64,000 bases of DNA from Neurospora tetraspora (Eukaryota > Ascomycota > Sordariomycetes > Sordariales > Sordariaceae). Location: contig NW_026944388.1 in NCBI RefSeq assembly GCF_033439725.1, forward strand, positions 3,038,001-3,102,000. The letters run 5' to 3'. The stretch's first letter is position 1. The number at the start of each line of letters is the position of its first letter. Below, one piece after another: positions 10,365-21,460 of the stretch. Under the pieces are notes generated by a model that worked only from the letters and a program-made list of their open reading frames with translations, did no database searches and had not been told where the DNA came from. A program made the translations under genes and the position numbers.

Positions 10365-13300
10365 TTATATATCTTGTGAGAAACCAATAAACCAAACCCG
10401 TCCTGATAAGCTGCCGATGGATATCATCTGTCCCTGGAGGCTACAACTAGACGGTCGGTAATTCGGTGGCAGCCAGAGTACGTTTTGGCCGTTGCAAGTA
10501 ATCCAAGAACTACCCTGTTCCAAGCCATAGCCATAGCTCTTTGGATTATCTAGTACAACTTGGCTTTCAGTAGTTTCTGTATCTATTTTAATACGTCCAA
10601 CGTTGGTACGTAGGTAGCGATTAGTATGGTCAAACGATATATGGGTCATCGTAGTACTAGTATTAATCGTTTGGAGGCAGTTCTCCGACACCGGATCCCA
10701 GATCTTGATCGTTTTATCCCCCGAACCGGACGCAAGCCGCTGGCCATCAGGCGAGAATGCTACTGAGGCAACGAGATCACTATGGCCTTCTAGGGTCTGG
10801 AGGCAACTCCCCGACGCCGGATCCCAGATCTTGATCGTTTTGTCCCACGAACCGGACGCAAGCCGCTGGTCATCAGGCGAGAATGCTACTGAGGCAACGA
10901 CCCTGCTATGGCCTTCTAGGGTCTGGAGGCAGCTCCCCGACGCCGGATCCCAGATCTTGATCGTATTGTCCGACGACCCGGACGCAAGCCGCTGGCCATC
11001 AGGCGAAAATGCCACTGAGCGAACGGGCCCGCTATGGCCTTCTAGGGTCTGGAGGCATGCATTCCAATCCAATTCTACAGCCGGCTTAGTTCGAATCCAT
11101 TCAGGTTCTTCTGCCCTGAAATTCCTCTTTATCAAGCTACCGTTTGGAGCAAATACAAGCGCTGATATATATGCTTGAAGTGGAGCTTGCTCTATTATTG
11201 ACTTATAAGACAGAGCAAACCGGTAAGCATCCCAAACAAGCTTTGATAACTGCGACTGATCATTACCTCTCTATATCTTTAGTTAGACCAAGTTCCTAGT
11301 GCGGAGTTAGTCTCATACTTACTAGTAGGCCCTCGAGCTTTCTAATAGCAACAACGCCCGCAGGCATAGCTTGGAGTAGACTTAGAGCTTCCAGCCAGTA
11401 AAGGTACTTCGTCTGGAGGAATGTATAGACAACCCCGTTGTCCTGTAAAAGATCATTCCGGTTTATGTTCGTGCCAGAAACCGAGTCACATAAGTGATCA
11501 ACCCAGTAGACGCACGAGTACCGCACCGTCGCTAGCGGGTCCGGATTCGGTACTTGGACCTTGTCGCTCGGAAATCCCGGTGCCCTTAAGCTGTATATGT
11601 CGCGTCGCAGTGTTGCAGACATGGCATCAAGTGACCTCGAGAAGATGGTATAGTTCACATCTTCTTTCCCAGAAGGAAAAATCCACTTGAACGCCTCCTG
11701 AGAAGCTTGGTTGACAGCTTTATCAGAGGCATTGCCAAGTAAAAAGTCCTTAGCTGATTGATGGATAAAATAGATGGTTCGTTCTCGTAGTGTTAGAAAT
11801 GAACTACAAAGCCCTATAGTTGTTTCTAAAGACTCGAAATCGTCGCAAGTGTCATCAAGTTCGTCGGCGAGAGTGGTTAGTTCTTCAAGGCTGATTGGCC
11901 GGCGAACAATTGTAACAATAGCAAGAAGGTGCTTGCAAAGATCGGATTCATCGAGCTGGCTCATATCCTCTCTCATCCGCGCATATAGAGCATCCAGCCC
12001 AGATGGAAACATGCGTAGCTTTTTTAGAGTAAACCCTTTCTGGACCTTTTCAAGCGCTTGACAGACTAACGCCACCCAAAGGAACGTATCTTGCGCATTG
12101 GAGCACAGGTAGTCCTGAACGGTCTTTTTTGTCCTTGGATCATACTTCTTTAGCCCTGCTAGGTCATCCACCTTGTGCAGGATAAATGCATTGACAGCCG
12201 CTGCGACGGATTCCGCATTTAGCTCCAGGGAAACCTTCACTTTATCTGCGGCTTTCTCAACCGTTCCTCAATTTGCGGCCAATTACGGCTTGAGACGATC
12301 CACTTGACTCGAGATCCAGATGATGATTGCTGAGCAATTAAATCGAGAAGCTGTGGCAGGTCTGTTTTAACGCACTCGTCAAGCGCGTCAATGACTAGGT
12401 AGGTCGTTCGGAGGCTTGGGTCTCGTAGGATGTTGGTGAAGATTCTCGACAGGGCGTCCCACGTATTTGCATCTTTGAAGAGGCCTTCGCCTGCACGGTC
12501 ATACTCACTCCGCACGTGTGAGAGGATAGATGGCTGCTGGTCGATAAGTAGATAGATTAGGCCGCGCAGTACGGCGGTTGCATTGTTGAGGCGAGAGTCG
12601 GTAGCTTGGCAGAAGAAGTAGGCCACATTGCAGTGGCGCGCGTTGGCAGTATTGTCTTGATCTAGCTCATTGATGATGCCGCACAGCAACATAGTCTTCC
12701 CTTTGCCGGGGTCGCCCTTGATCCAGAGCAGTCGGTGCTGTGGGTCATCACGCCATTGTTGAAAGTCAGCGTTATTGAGGACCCAACGATACGAGTCCTG
12801 CAAAAGGCCGCCTTTGGTCCGTTCGATGCGGACTTTATCATCGCGAGGATCGGTAAGGCGCAAGTGCTTCAGGCATTGCTGGTCCTTCTCTGACATGTGC
12901 TGTATAACGAGCTGGTTAAGATGAGACGTCACTTGCTGAGCAGTGTATGTCTGGGTGTCGTCTCGGAAGCACTTTTCGGCGTTTTGGATAGCCCCCAAGT
13001 CAGCATTCCAGTCGTCAATCTTGACTATATCCCGGAGAAGGGCTAGGCCGCGGTTGCGATAGCAAGCACAAACACTCTTAATCTGATAGGAGAGGAGCAC
13101 TTTATAGAGGTCAATAATTTGGATCTCCAATTCGCCTCTCACTCTAGAAAGTTCGCCGATATGGGCGGTAGGATCCTTGAGAAGGATATTCAACAGGTTC
13201 CAGTACCAGTTCATTCTCTTAACAACGTAGTCGATCCCTTTGCGGTTGGCTTCGGTCGCGGTTACAGGATTGATAAACATCTATAGAAGTTAGTATGTGA

Positions 13301-14009
13301 AGTATCGCGCTCTAAATAGACGTACCTCTAAAGCAATACAAATGCCAGTCCAGGCGAGCGCGGCTTGGGGCACGGCCTGGGTTGCCGCATTTATAATGTT
13401 CTTTGCGGATAGAACAATATCCATGGCTATACCAAGGCTTTCTTTCACCTTAGCTTCCTTCTCAGTCTTAGCTAGGCCAGCATTGATAAGCTGATTCATT
13501 TGACGGCGCCTGTCCGAGTTGTTTTGGGCAATGATGTTCGGCTGGGATTCGGGCACTGTTAAGTCGGGGCTAGCCTGCAGCTGTCGGGACAGTATCTTCT
13601 CGTATACGTCCACCAATCTGGCCTCTTCTTGTTTGAGGTCATTGTAGGCACGGTCCCAGAGTCGTACGGGTAAGCTGGTAGTAATGTCATCTGCATTGGT
13701 GGGCGTCTCTATGTTGGCGGAACTAGTAGCTGGAGCGGCTGGGAGGCGGGTAGTGGTATTATCCGCGCCGGCGAACGTCTCTATGTCAGTGGAGCCGGTA
13801 GCCGAAGCGGCTGGGAGCCGGGACGCGGATATAGAGGTGGCGGCGAAGATTTTTTGCAGAGGTGCAGGGCGAGACTGCTCTTGGTCCGTAGAACCTTCCC
13901 GATCCTGCGCATTTCCGTATCGCTTGAGACGCGTCTGGAACCGCGAGCGCAGTCGTCGAAGCATCGTAGCGTTGGGGAAGGAACGTCTTAACTGAGGTAG
14001 ATGAGGCAC
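10365..14009 (-). pseudogene. NACHT-WD40 receptor with a one-base frameshift
   Basis: A paralogue of the intact gene at 53825-58109. Exons by comparison are 14009-13326, 13280-11323 and 11270-10365, with introns of 45 and 52 nt at the same places. It encodes a Pro/Ala/Thr-rich leader, a NACHT_N domain (LWDRAYNDLKQEEARLVD), a NACHT NTPase (P-loop [10 protein letters not shown], Walker B YLVIDALDEC) and only three WD40 units against eight in the paralogue. Near 12257 the paralogue's frame is lost: exon 2 is 1958 nt, one short of a multiple of three, and the frame stops at 12237-12239 shortly after NWPQIEERL, while the rest stays open in another frame to the WD40 region. The N-terminal half could still make a NACHT_N-NACHT fragment. 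A sequencing error cannot be excluded, so pseudogene status is tentative. Confidence 0.8.
10665..11060 (-). repeat. Three WD40-coding 126-bp units
   Basis: Each unit encodes 42 residues of the form [42 protein letters not shown]. Units differ mainly at the residues after GHS and around SxDxT (SDN, WDK, GDK). The DNA of the framework is almost identical to the array at 56785-57800 and the fragment at 37532-37700. Confidence 0.85.
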
Positions 14010-14450
14010 TCGAGGATGATCGTGTTGTCTTGGAGGTGGCGAATGCTATGGTTGATGATCAATGGATTGAGTTTAGGGAAGTGCCGGGAATTTCTCTATC
14101 CTGCCACTAAGGACACAATAAGGAAAACAAACTAGAGCCCTATGTTTTCTTGAGGCTATGATGGAGCATGAGACTCTCTGTGTTGTCACCAAGTGCGAGA
14201 TGGCTGGCGGCTTCCTCCCAATTACAGGCCAATCACCCAAAGGACATTTCTTTTCTAGAGGCCGGGCATTCTGGACCTAGAGACTTCAAGGCGCCAATCA
14301 ATAACTCGACTTGGGCGAGGGTCGTGGCTTTCTGTCACGGGGTCTACAGGGTTGGCAATAGTGTACCAGCAGCGGCCTGGTAGCTTGCACCACTTATGAA
14401 GCCGTGGCGCGGGTAGGGCTGTAAATCCGAGTGGAACCTGCAAATTGCAG
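14010..14450 (-). repeat. Duplicated 5' flank of the NACHT-WD40 gene, copy 1
   Basis: About 430 bp upstream of the gene match 53390-53824 upstream of the intact paralogue in the inverted orientation. Shared pieces include GATCAATGGATTGAGTTTA-like sequence, ATAGGGCTCTAGTTT, GGCCAATCACCCAAAGGAC-like sequence and the AATAGTGTACCAGCAGCGGC run. The duplication therefore covered the promoter as well as the gene. Confidence 0.75.
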
Positions 14451-14780
14451 TAGAGCCTAGGCTGCCAGTGCTGTCAACAACCAAGGCGTTGCGATAACCA
14501 GTGTCCTTGAGCGGACAATGCATTGATGCCTTACTTTTCATTTCCTTTGGGACCTGTGGGCGCATGGAACCGACGCCAAGCGGCGATCGCACTGACAGTA
14601 AGACAGAAAGCAGCTGTTCATACTGCCAAAGAAATGCTTTCGTTGAAGTCCAAAAGAGGAGCTTGTACGGCCGCGACTGAGAATTGTGCTAGTATACTCA
14701 TACTACGGATTGCGCTTTGACAAACGTTAACGGGGCTAGCTACAGTGTCGCCACAGTGTCAGGACGGTCAACTTTTCTCT
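14451..14780. other. No convincing gene
   Basis: Short overlapping open frames only. I see no domain, RNA gene or repeat beyond the neighbouring elements. Confidence 0.4.
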
Positions 14781-14953
14781 AATCTGCCCAGTTATATTCA
14801 TCATTTTAGCGCCGGCTCCCCACCCACCGTAATGCCTCCATCCGAACGATATGGATACGGGAGGAGGTTGTTCAGTTTTTTGACCCTACCACGTGATTAA
14901 AAGACCCGGTTCATATCCTTCCGACTCCCATACATAAGCTACCATATCGCCTG
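14781..14953 (+). repeat. Dispersed direct repeat, copy B
   Basis: The partner of 8219-8387 in the same orientation. It is non-coding as far as can be seen. Confidence 0.7.
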
Positions 14954-15896
14954 ACTAGTAGTTGGGTCGGTGACGACCAGCGAATCCCAGGTGTTGTATG
15001 TTTTTGCGATCTTTTTTTTGGTGTTTTGGTGCTCGCTTTAGCCGCGGATCGCGACAGGAACTCAAGACGGGGCATGCCAGCAGTGTGCAGGCAGCACAGT
15101 GTAAAACGGCAGAAAGGTCCAAGTCAGTGGAAGCATCTGGCGCAGCCACTCACTTTTTGGTAGTTTGCCTGTGCGAGACTCAGACCGGAGACTGGTCATC
15201 CAGCGGCGTCTTTCGTTTCAGTTGGTATGGAACGAGTAAAATCGACTGGGGCTGGTAGAACCAAACATGCCTTTGCACAGGATGGACATTAGTGACTGGA
15301 TGGGACTTATGCTCCCCATCTCAAGGAGGGCGTCTTGTTGTCGAAGACTGGTGGTGATGGGGTGGTCCACACATGGCGACAGCGACTGGTTGTTGGATGG
15401 AAAGAGATGGAAGAAAAGACGAGGAAATGAGGAGAAGGAACGAAGTGAAATGGGAAGAGGGAAATTTCTGTCATGGAAATGCAGGTACAGTAAGTCTAGA
15501 TACTGGACGAACAGCGGCAGGCATGATGGATGTCCTGTCGTGTCTTATCGATAGGCAGGCACCTGCTTGTAGAGACGGCAGGCACGTGATAACCTTCATC
15601 GTGACCACCCGGAAACTTCAGCTTTGCTTCTGGGTATTGAGGTATGGCAACTACAACCTGGAAGGTATGTCATGGAGGCGGCTGCCTCATTGACTTACTT
15701 GATGATGTCTGGTCTTTGGAGAATCCTTCCTTTAACCTGACATTTTCTGTCCTGGTTGTTCCGTTACTCACAATTCTGTTGTTTGTCGCATTGAAAGCGT
15801 AAAGCACAAGCATGAAGCTGGCACCTGATATCTTTGTGGTAAAAAACTGCGTGATATTCAAGAATGAAGCAAGAAAACGACAGATGCCAGTATCAA
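14954..15896. other. No convincing gene; 3' side of the HET gene
   Basis: Frames of 60-106 codons overlap each other on both strands with no recognisable domain. The last few hundred bases probably include the terminator and 3' UTR of the minus-strand HET gene ending at 15897. Confidence 0.35.
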
Positions 15897-18170
15897 TCAG
15901 TAGATATCAAAGACCTCCTCCTCTGGTTCAGTGTCTATGAACTCCCCATGCATGATACCGTCCACCCATGCCTCTCCCCCGAAGGTGAAGGTGCTTCCAC
16001 TGCCTCCGCGGTCGGTCGCAATCTCATCCCCGTCTTGCGGGCGTGGACGCAGGATAAAGGGGGTGTGTGCGTTTTGCAGAATTACCACAATGTCTCCAGG
16101 TCTAACATCCCCAATCCCGTTGCCCAGCATTCCTTTAGTCGTCTTGAATAACGTGGAATTCTTTGACCTTGAACGGCGAAATAACGCTCTTATTTTCGCG
16201 TCCATGAAGGATCTCAAGTCGCTTTCGCTGATGCTATCCGTTACACACTCCGGATCAACTGATTCACTTTTCGTCTGCGCCTTCCCGTCGGTAATTGTAG
16301 TCGCACCACGGCAAGTATCATCATCCGGGTTGGATAATTTCCTTTTCAAGGTGCGTTTCGAGCTCCTGATTTTCGATAATGCCTTCAACTCTCCGGATCT
16401 TTGTATGTACTCGACCAGAAAGTCTGGGAGTGACTCAGGATCCGGGTAATCCTGGCGCATGAGCCTGCGGATAAAGCAAGCAGCCTCTGTCTTGTACTTG
16501 GGTTCCTTCAGCCATAGTCCGAGAAAATTTGCGTTGCGGCTATCCATCACCAAGCGCCAGACGTAGTCTTCTCCCTCCAAGTTCCAAGTATCTGAGCTCA
16601 CTGGCAACCCCGTAAATTCACGAATGTGTGCCAGCCAGTCGCTTGGTCGATCCTTTTCAAGAGCATTCTCAGCCTGGTAGTCATAGGCCATTACGTCGGT
16701 GACAAAATCAACGCGATACCCGGGCAACTGGATGGCCGACGAATTCCCATGTCCCCAGAATATATGGTAAGAGCTCTCCATGCGGCTATCGCTGGCGTCG
16801 AGGTATGCGAGACGCATGGCTACTAAGCTTTGCGGCAGCCCATTCACACCTACATCCCGCCAGTCGGGGACCCAGCTTGGTAACTCGCTTGGTTGGTCTC
16901 TTGGACGGGGCAGACAATGTCCGATATTATACAGTACATCGTCAGCAAACAACGATGAGGTGAGAGACGCCTTAATCAAAGATCGCGTGGCCTGAGTAAA
17001 TAGATCAACCCATGTCATGTTTTTGTAGTCGACATGGCCAAACGGACGACGGTCATCGTTGGAAAGGAGGCCGAGTATACCGTAGACGATATCGCGTGGG
17101 TCAGTCGCCTGATACCATGGACGTTCGGTTTGGTTGGAGAAAGCCACAAGAATGTTGCCCAAGCTCAGTTTCGTTCCGCGGCAGAGTAATTGACGAATGA
17201 GCATAGCCTTGTTTGGATAAAGATGGGAAGGGAACCGCTCACAGAACCCGCGCCGTAGTGGGCATTTGTCCCAGAACGGGGTGAGAAGTCCACCACGAAA
17301 TTTCCAGAGGGCTTCTAGCACCGCTTCGAAGTATGAAATTGGTGTGAGCTTTCCGCCACAGATAAGAAGTACTTCCCGGGCCAAGGCCACTTCCTGAAAT
17401 ATCCATATCCGGTGCCAGTACTCATTTGTCAGTAGTTGAATGATACCAGTTTCCAGATCACTCAAGACGGATTTTCCACGCGTCCTACGTAGCCCTTCAA
17501 CATGGAGCAAGTCGTAGAAGAACCTTGCCATACCATACCCCTCAGAATCCATGCTCAAAGTATCCTCAATCGTGCCTCCCTTCTCAAACACCGGTTCCGG
17601 GAGAAAGTACCGTTCGAGTTTGTGCAAATTAAGGGATGCTGTGAGGCGTGAACTGAATGAGCCATCCATGGGGATATCTGTAGGCCACAACTTCTCCATC
17701 ACTCCAACCTCCAACGCACGAGGGCCCCAGTCCGCAAAGAACTCCATAGCAACATCGGTAGCCTCAGAACCAGGACCCAACCAGGAATAGACCAACTCGG
17801 CATTCTTGAAGATGTCACACATGCTCTGGACATGCCAGCTCTTTTCATCATCATCGGATTGTTGGATGCATATGGCGTCGGCCCAGAGCCAGGATTCCAC
17901 GCCGTGATGCTGAAGCATTTGGAGAAGCGCATGCAGGTTCTCGCCGACAGAAAACTGTTCGCCGTTGACCTCGATATCGTCTTTATCCTTTGTATCTCCC
18001 CAAACGTAGGACAGCGCACGATATTGGAGGGCGTCATCGTCAAGAGAGGCGTGGCGAAGTTCAAGACTGATACTGTCGGGGGTCGACTGGCAGGCGGGAC
18101 TGTATCGGAAGACACGAGTCTCGCGCTTTTCGCGGCTCAGAGGGCTGTATGTGAACATTGTTGGCGACAT
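15897..18170 (-). CDS. HET-domain heterokaryon-incompatibility protein
   Basis: A single open frame of 757 residues with no intron needed. Residues about 25-200 carry the HET domain (PF06985 type): YRALSYVWGD, WADAICIQQ and the following QSMCDIFKNAELVYSWLGPG, the three classical blocks of the family. A second conserved region near WIFQEVALAREVLLICGG and the C-terminal segment (GDIVVILQNA...FILRPRP, then GIMHGEFID) match the usual layout of long HET proteins. In known cases HET domains, which are TIR-like, trigger cell death when non-self is detected. The trigger for this one is unknown. Residues about 590-670 are Ser/Lys-rich and probably disordered. There are no transmembrane segments or signal peptide. 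The start at 18170 is followed closely by conserved HET sequence. Confidence 0.88.
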   Translation of the reverse strand: MSPTMFTYSPLSREKRETRVFRYSPACQSTPDSISLELRHASLDDDALQYRALSYVWGDTKDKDDIEVNGEQFSVGENLHALLQMLQHHGVESWLWADAICIQQSDDDEKSWHVQSMCDIFKNAELVYSWLGPGSEATDVAMEFFADWGPRALEVGVMEKLWPTDIPMDGSFSSRLTASLNLHKLERYFLPEPVFEKGGTIEDTLSMDSEGYGMARFFYDLLHVEGLRRTRGKSVLSDLETGIIQLLTNEYWHRIWIFQEVALAREVLLICGGKLTPISYFEAVLEALWKFRGGLLTPFWDKCPLRRGFCERFPSHLYPNKAMLIRQLLCRGTKLSLGNILVAFSNQTERPWYQATDPRDIVYGILGLLSNDDRRPFGHVDYKNMTWVDLFTQATRSLIKASLTSSLFADDVLYNIGHCLPRPRDQPSELPSWVPDWRDVGVNGLPQSLVAMRLAYLDASDSRMESSYHIFWGHGNSSAIQLPGYRVDFVTDVMAYDYQAENALEKDRPSDWLAHIREFTGLPVSSDTWNLEGEDYVWRLVMDSRNANFLGLWLKEPKYKTEAACFIRRLMRQDYPDPESLPDFLVEYIQRSGELKALSKIRSSKRTLKRKLSNPDDDTCRGATTITDGKAQTKSESVDPECVTDSISESDLRSFMDAKIRALFRRSRSKNSTLFKTTKGMLGNGIGDVRPGDIVVILQNAHTPFILRPRPQDGDEIATDRGGSGSTFTFGGEAWVDGIMHGEFIDTEPEEEVFDIY

Positions 18171-19209
18171 CTACTTGTTTGGATGGGAGGTGAGTTGCCC
18201 GGATTGGAGTAGCTGTGGCCGTCGGTGGCTCGGTGCAGCGGTGCAGTGGTTTTGCAGGCAGCAAACGGAAGGAGTGATAAGAACCCGGTCTTATCAAGAC
18301 ATTGCCCTCCGCGCAGGCGCCTTCCACTTGGTTCCTTCCAAATGTTAGATGATGAAGATACCAAAGATTTGAAGGAGAACCCCAGGTGATAAGAACATGA
18401 CCATGAGGAAGGAGTGTATCTGGCCGAAGACCTCCACGTGATGTGAACTTGCCTGCCACCTGCGCCGGTTCTATCTCTGCTCCTCCACGATTTGTGCAGA
18501 TCCAACTTTTCCCCAATAACCACTGCAAGCAAAAGAACAAACGTTCACGGCACCTTGTGATTTCTTAACCTCTTTTGTCATTGATGTGCACCCCGCACAG
18601 AGCAACCTTCCACACCTGCGACACTTGCCTGTTGAGACTCGGCCTAACCCTGCCTATATCCGCACCCAACCACAGTCATTGCTCTCGATACTGTCAGGTA
18701 TTATTTCATGTCCCATGATTGGATCATGGGCATTCAGGCCAAGTTCAGGATGACCACTGTCTATCGGAAAGTCTTGGCATGCGTGAGGGGTACCTGGCTG
18801 CGATGTGACAGAACAGATGGCCAATGATCCAGGAATCTAGAGACCTCGTTGTCCTAGATCTGTCAAAGCCAAACGAGGTTGAAGCACTTCGAGGATGTGG
18901 GTAAGAAACACCACAGAAATTCTGAGAGCCTTGAGTAGTCCGCTTTGTGTGAAATCTGACCGTTGCTGACTTCTTCTGGATGTCAGTACTTCTTTAGCGC
19001 ACGCAGCTCCCGCAAAAAGTCAAGCTCCAATGTCTATACTACCAGCGAGAACAGAAGCTTCGAAGTTGAGAGCCTAGCATCCTCCCTCACCTCTGTCTCC
19101 CAGGGCACCGAAAGTAGCCATGGAGAATAGAGAAATTTCGAATTTAGATGATGAACCTTCGAACTCCAATGAAGAAGCTTCCGATTCCGGATCAGACTCT
19201 TAGATTGTT

Positions 19210-19245
<36 letters not shown>

Positions 19246-20188
19246 TTTTTCTTTCTTTCTTTCTTCTCTCTCTCCGCCTCTCTCTTATGGTGTTATTCCC
19301 CCCATTTCATGGCAGTCGCTTCAATTTTCCTTGAGTCGATATCTTGTAACAAGACGGAAGAGGGAACATGACAAAAACTTTCTTGACCATGACATTTGTG
19401 GAAGTTGACGTCCCTGAACACCTTCCATATCGTACTACTCAATAATCATCAGTGTTTTGATCAAAGTATGAAAGGTATCAGGTAAAACAGAAGAGCATTC
19501 AAAACGATGACATCTTGAGCATTTGCTCGGCATGTCTATCCGTTTATTCGTGCTAACTCAGAGCCCGTTGGTTACCGGGACTTCACATTCCATGGCACCA
19601 ACAAAACTCCGTACCCAGAGTAGACGACAAAGGACGCGGAATTATGCCGTACGTTTCCCGCAATTGGCAATGCCAGTGTCAAACTGGAAGCACTAATGGC
19701 CAGGACCATTGCAAGTTTCGGACGAATATTATGATTGAAGCACCCCTTCATCTATGCCATGTGAACGCTAGCCTTGTCAATGCCGTCCACAGCACATACG
19801 GTTTACACTTCGTTCACATTTGATGTTAGGTCCGGGGATTGTATCCGAGATGAGATCATGACCGGTCACTGGTATGTATGTTGTATGCTGAGCTCAGCTC
19901 GTACATGGAGGGACAAGTCCCTAGGCGGTTTTTGACAGTTGGTGAGGCAGAAATATGATCACTTTATCCATAACAGTCCGTCGTCTTTCTATGTCCGAGG
20001 CGTTTAAGGCTACGATGAGACGAGGCTTGATTCGAATAGAGCAACCCGTATTTGTGAGCGGCAAACATCAGCTGGCCGTTGGCGGCATTACATTCTGCTT
20101 TGGGTTTGGCGGGCGTGTTGCCGGTTGTTCCTTCCCGTCTTTCTCCTGTACAAGTTGTTCGTGAAATTGCACCTTCCTGGTGTGATGA
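18171..20188. other. Intergenic; one microsatellite, no convincing gene
   Basis: The left side should contain the HET gene promoter. The only clear structure is the CTTT tract near 19.2 kb. Short open frames around 18.2-18.5 kb and 19.95-20.2 kb show no domains. Confidence 0.4.
19207..19265. repeat. CTTT microsatellite
   Basis: About 59 bp of nearly uninterrupted CTTT units with one run of seven T bases, followed by a short CT-rich tail. Confidence 0.95.
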
Positions 20189-20289
20189 ATGAAAAGTTTT
20201 CGGGTTTTTATCGTAGGTTCCCTTGGTACTAACAAATTCTACAGCTTCAGTTTCTCCGCGAAAAAAAATCTCGCTAGCGGCTCGCTCGA

Positions 20290-21145
20290 GCAACACTTAG
20301 TATGGGGAGGAGGCAGGGGGTTTCTGAAGCCTGTCAGCAAGGTTTTGTTTACGAGGGAGTTTTGGACAAGGAAGTTGACATGTAAAGGCGAGGGGGGCTG
20401 TCGAGGAGCAGTGGTGGCGCTGAGTGATGGGGAACGGGAAAGAGACAGGGAAGCAAACGACAAAGCACAAAAGAAGGATGACACGGGAGTATGCAAACGA
20501 TGCGAAAGCCGGCCAGCAGCGCTTGGGTTTTTGTTCAGTTATGTTGGTCTGGTGCAAAGGGAGAGCGACTTTGATCTCGCCACCGTCAAGGGCCTCCTCC
20601 CGCGCGAAGTAACCTGGGGTCAATAGCGTCTCTTCGTGGATGAGCTGCTCGCCTCGCCAGACGCGATATACAAGAACATCGCCGTTCGGTTCATCTACGG
20701 CGAATTATGACTGAACCGACTTAACCTCATTTACATGTTCACGCGGGGGCCTTTGTCGCTGGGGTTCATGGCTATATGGACTTCGTACAGGCAGTTTGCC
20801 GTGCAAAACAGCGCGTGGGTTATAGGCGGGATGGCGTGGATTTTAGTGGTCCTGTCAGGGATGCAGGTCGGGTTGGATATCGCACTTGGGGAAGAGGGGG
20901 CATTTAAGAGGGCGAGTTATGGGTTTGCGGAGTTTTCAATCTTGGGGCCGATTAGTGCCATGGTGCTGATGTTTACGTACATAGTGGTGTTGTTTGTGTG
21001 AAATTTGGTGAGGACGAGGAGGTTTGAAGTCCAGAGGAGCCAGAGGCTCGGAAGGACCCGGAGTGGGTTGCATCTGGAGACCGGGAGGTTGGGGACGAGG
21101 ATGGGGACGCTGGGGAGAGGGAGGACGGGGGACATGGAGGTGTGA
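20290..21145 (+). pseudogene. DUF6601-like membrane protein gene killed by RIP-like stops
   Basis: One frame can be read to the TGA at 21143-21145, but it is interrupted by three stops: TAG 20624-20626, TGA 20708-20710 and TGA 20999-21001. The intervening peptides follow each other as in a fungal DUF6601 protein: an N-terminal AALGFLFSYVGLVQRESDF block, LLPREVTWGQ, RLFVDELL, an IYKNIAVRFIYGEL block, LNRLNLIYMFTRG, then two strongly hydrophobic spans ending GPISAMVLMFTYIVVLF. The family assignment is from memory of its pattern. The stops sit where Trp (twice) and probably Arg codons would be expected, so one C-to-T and two G-to-A changes explain them, as RIP would leave. The start is not defined. 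A functional product is unlikely. Confidence 0.6.
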
Positions 21146-21460
21146 GGGAGTAAGTGGTTGGGCTGATGGATGTACAAGATGGAATCCCGCGTCAGCGGGT
21201 TGATTGTCTTGGTGCTGAAGATCCCGATGGCTCGGGCGGTGCGACGGAGACAGAGTGTTAGTGGTAATTCACCATCTGTTTACTTTGCCCATTTTTACAG
21301 TTTCTGTTAACTGCCCATTTTTCACTTGTGGCTCTACCTACAGTGCTGGGAACCAACGGATACTAAACGGCTTTGAACAAATAACTTCAAAGCACGCGCG
21401 TCGAGGCTGCTTTTCCCTTACACGTGTTCAATTGTCCAACTTCGTCATTAGAAGTATTTC
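21146..21460. other. Short spacer with no gene
   Basis: About 315 bp between two broken genes. No recognisable coding sequence or repeat. Confidence 0.4.
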
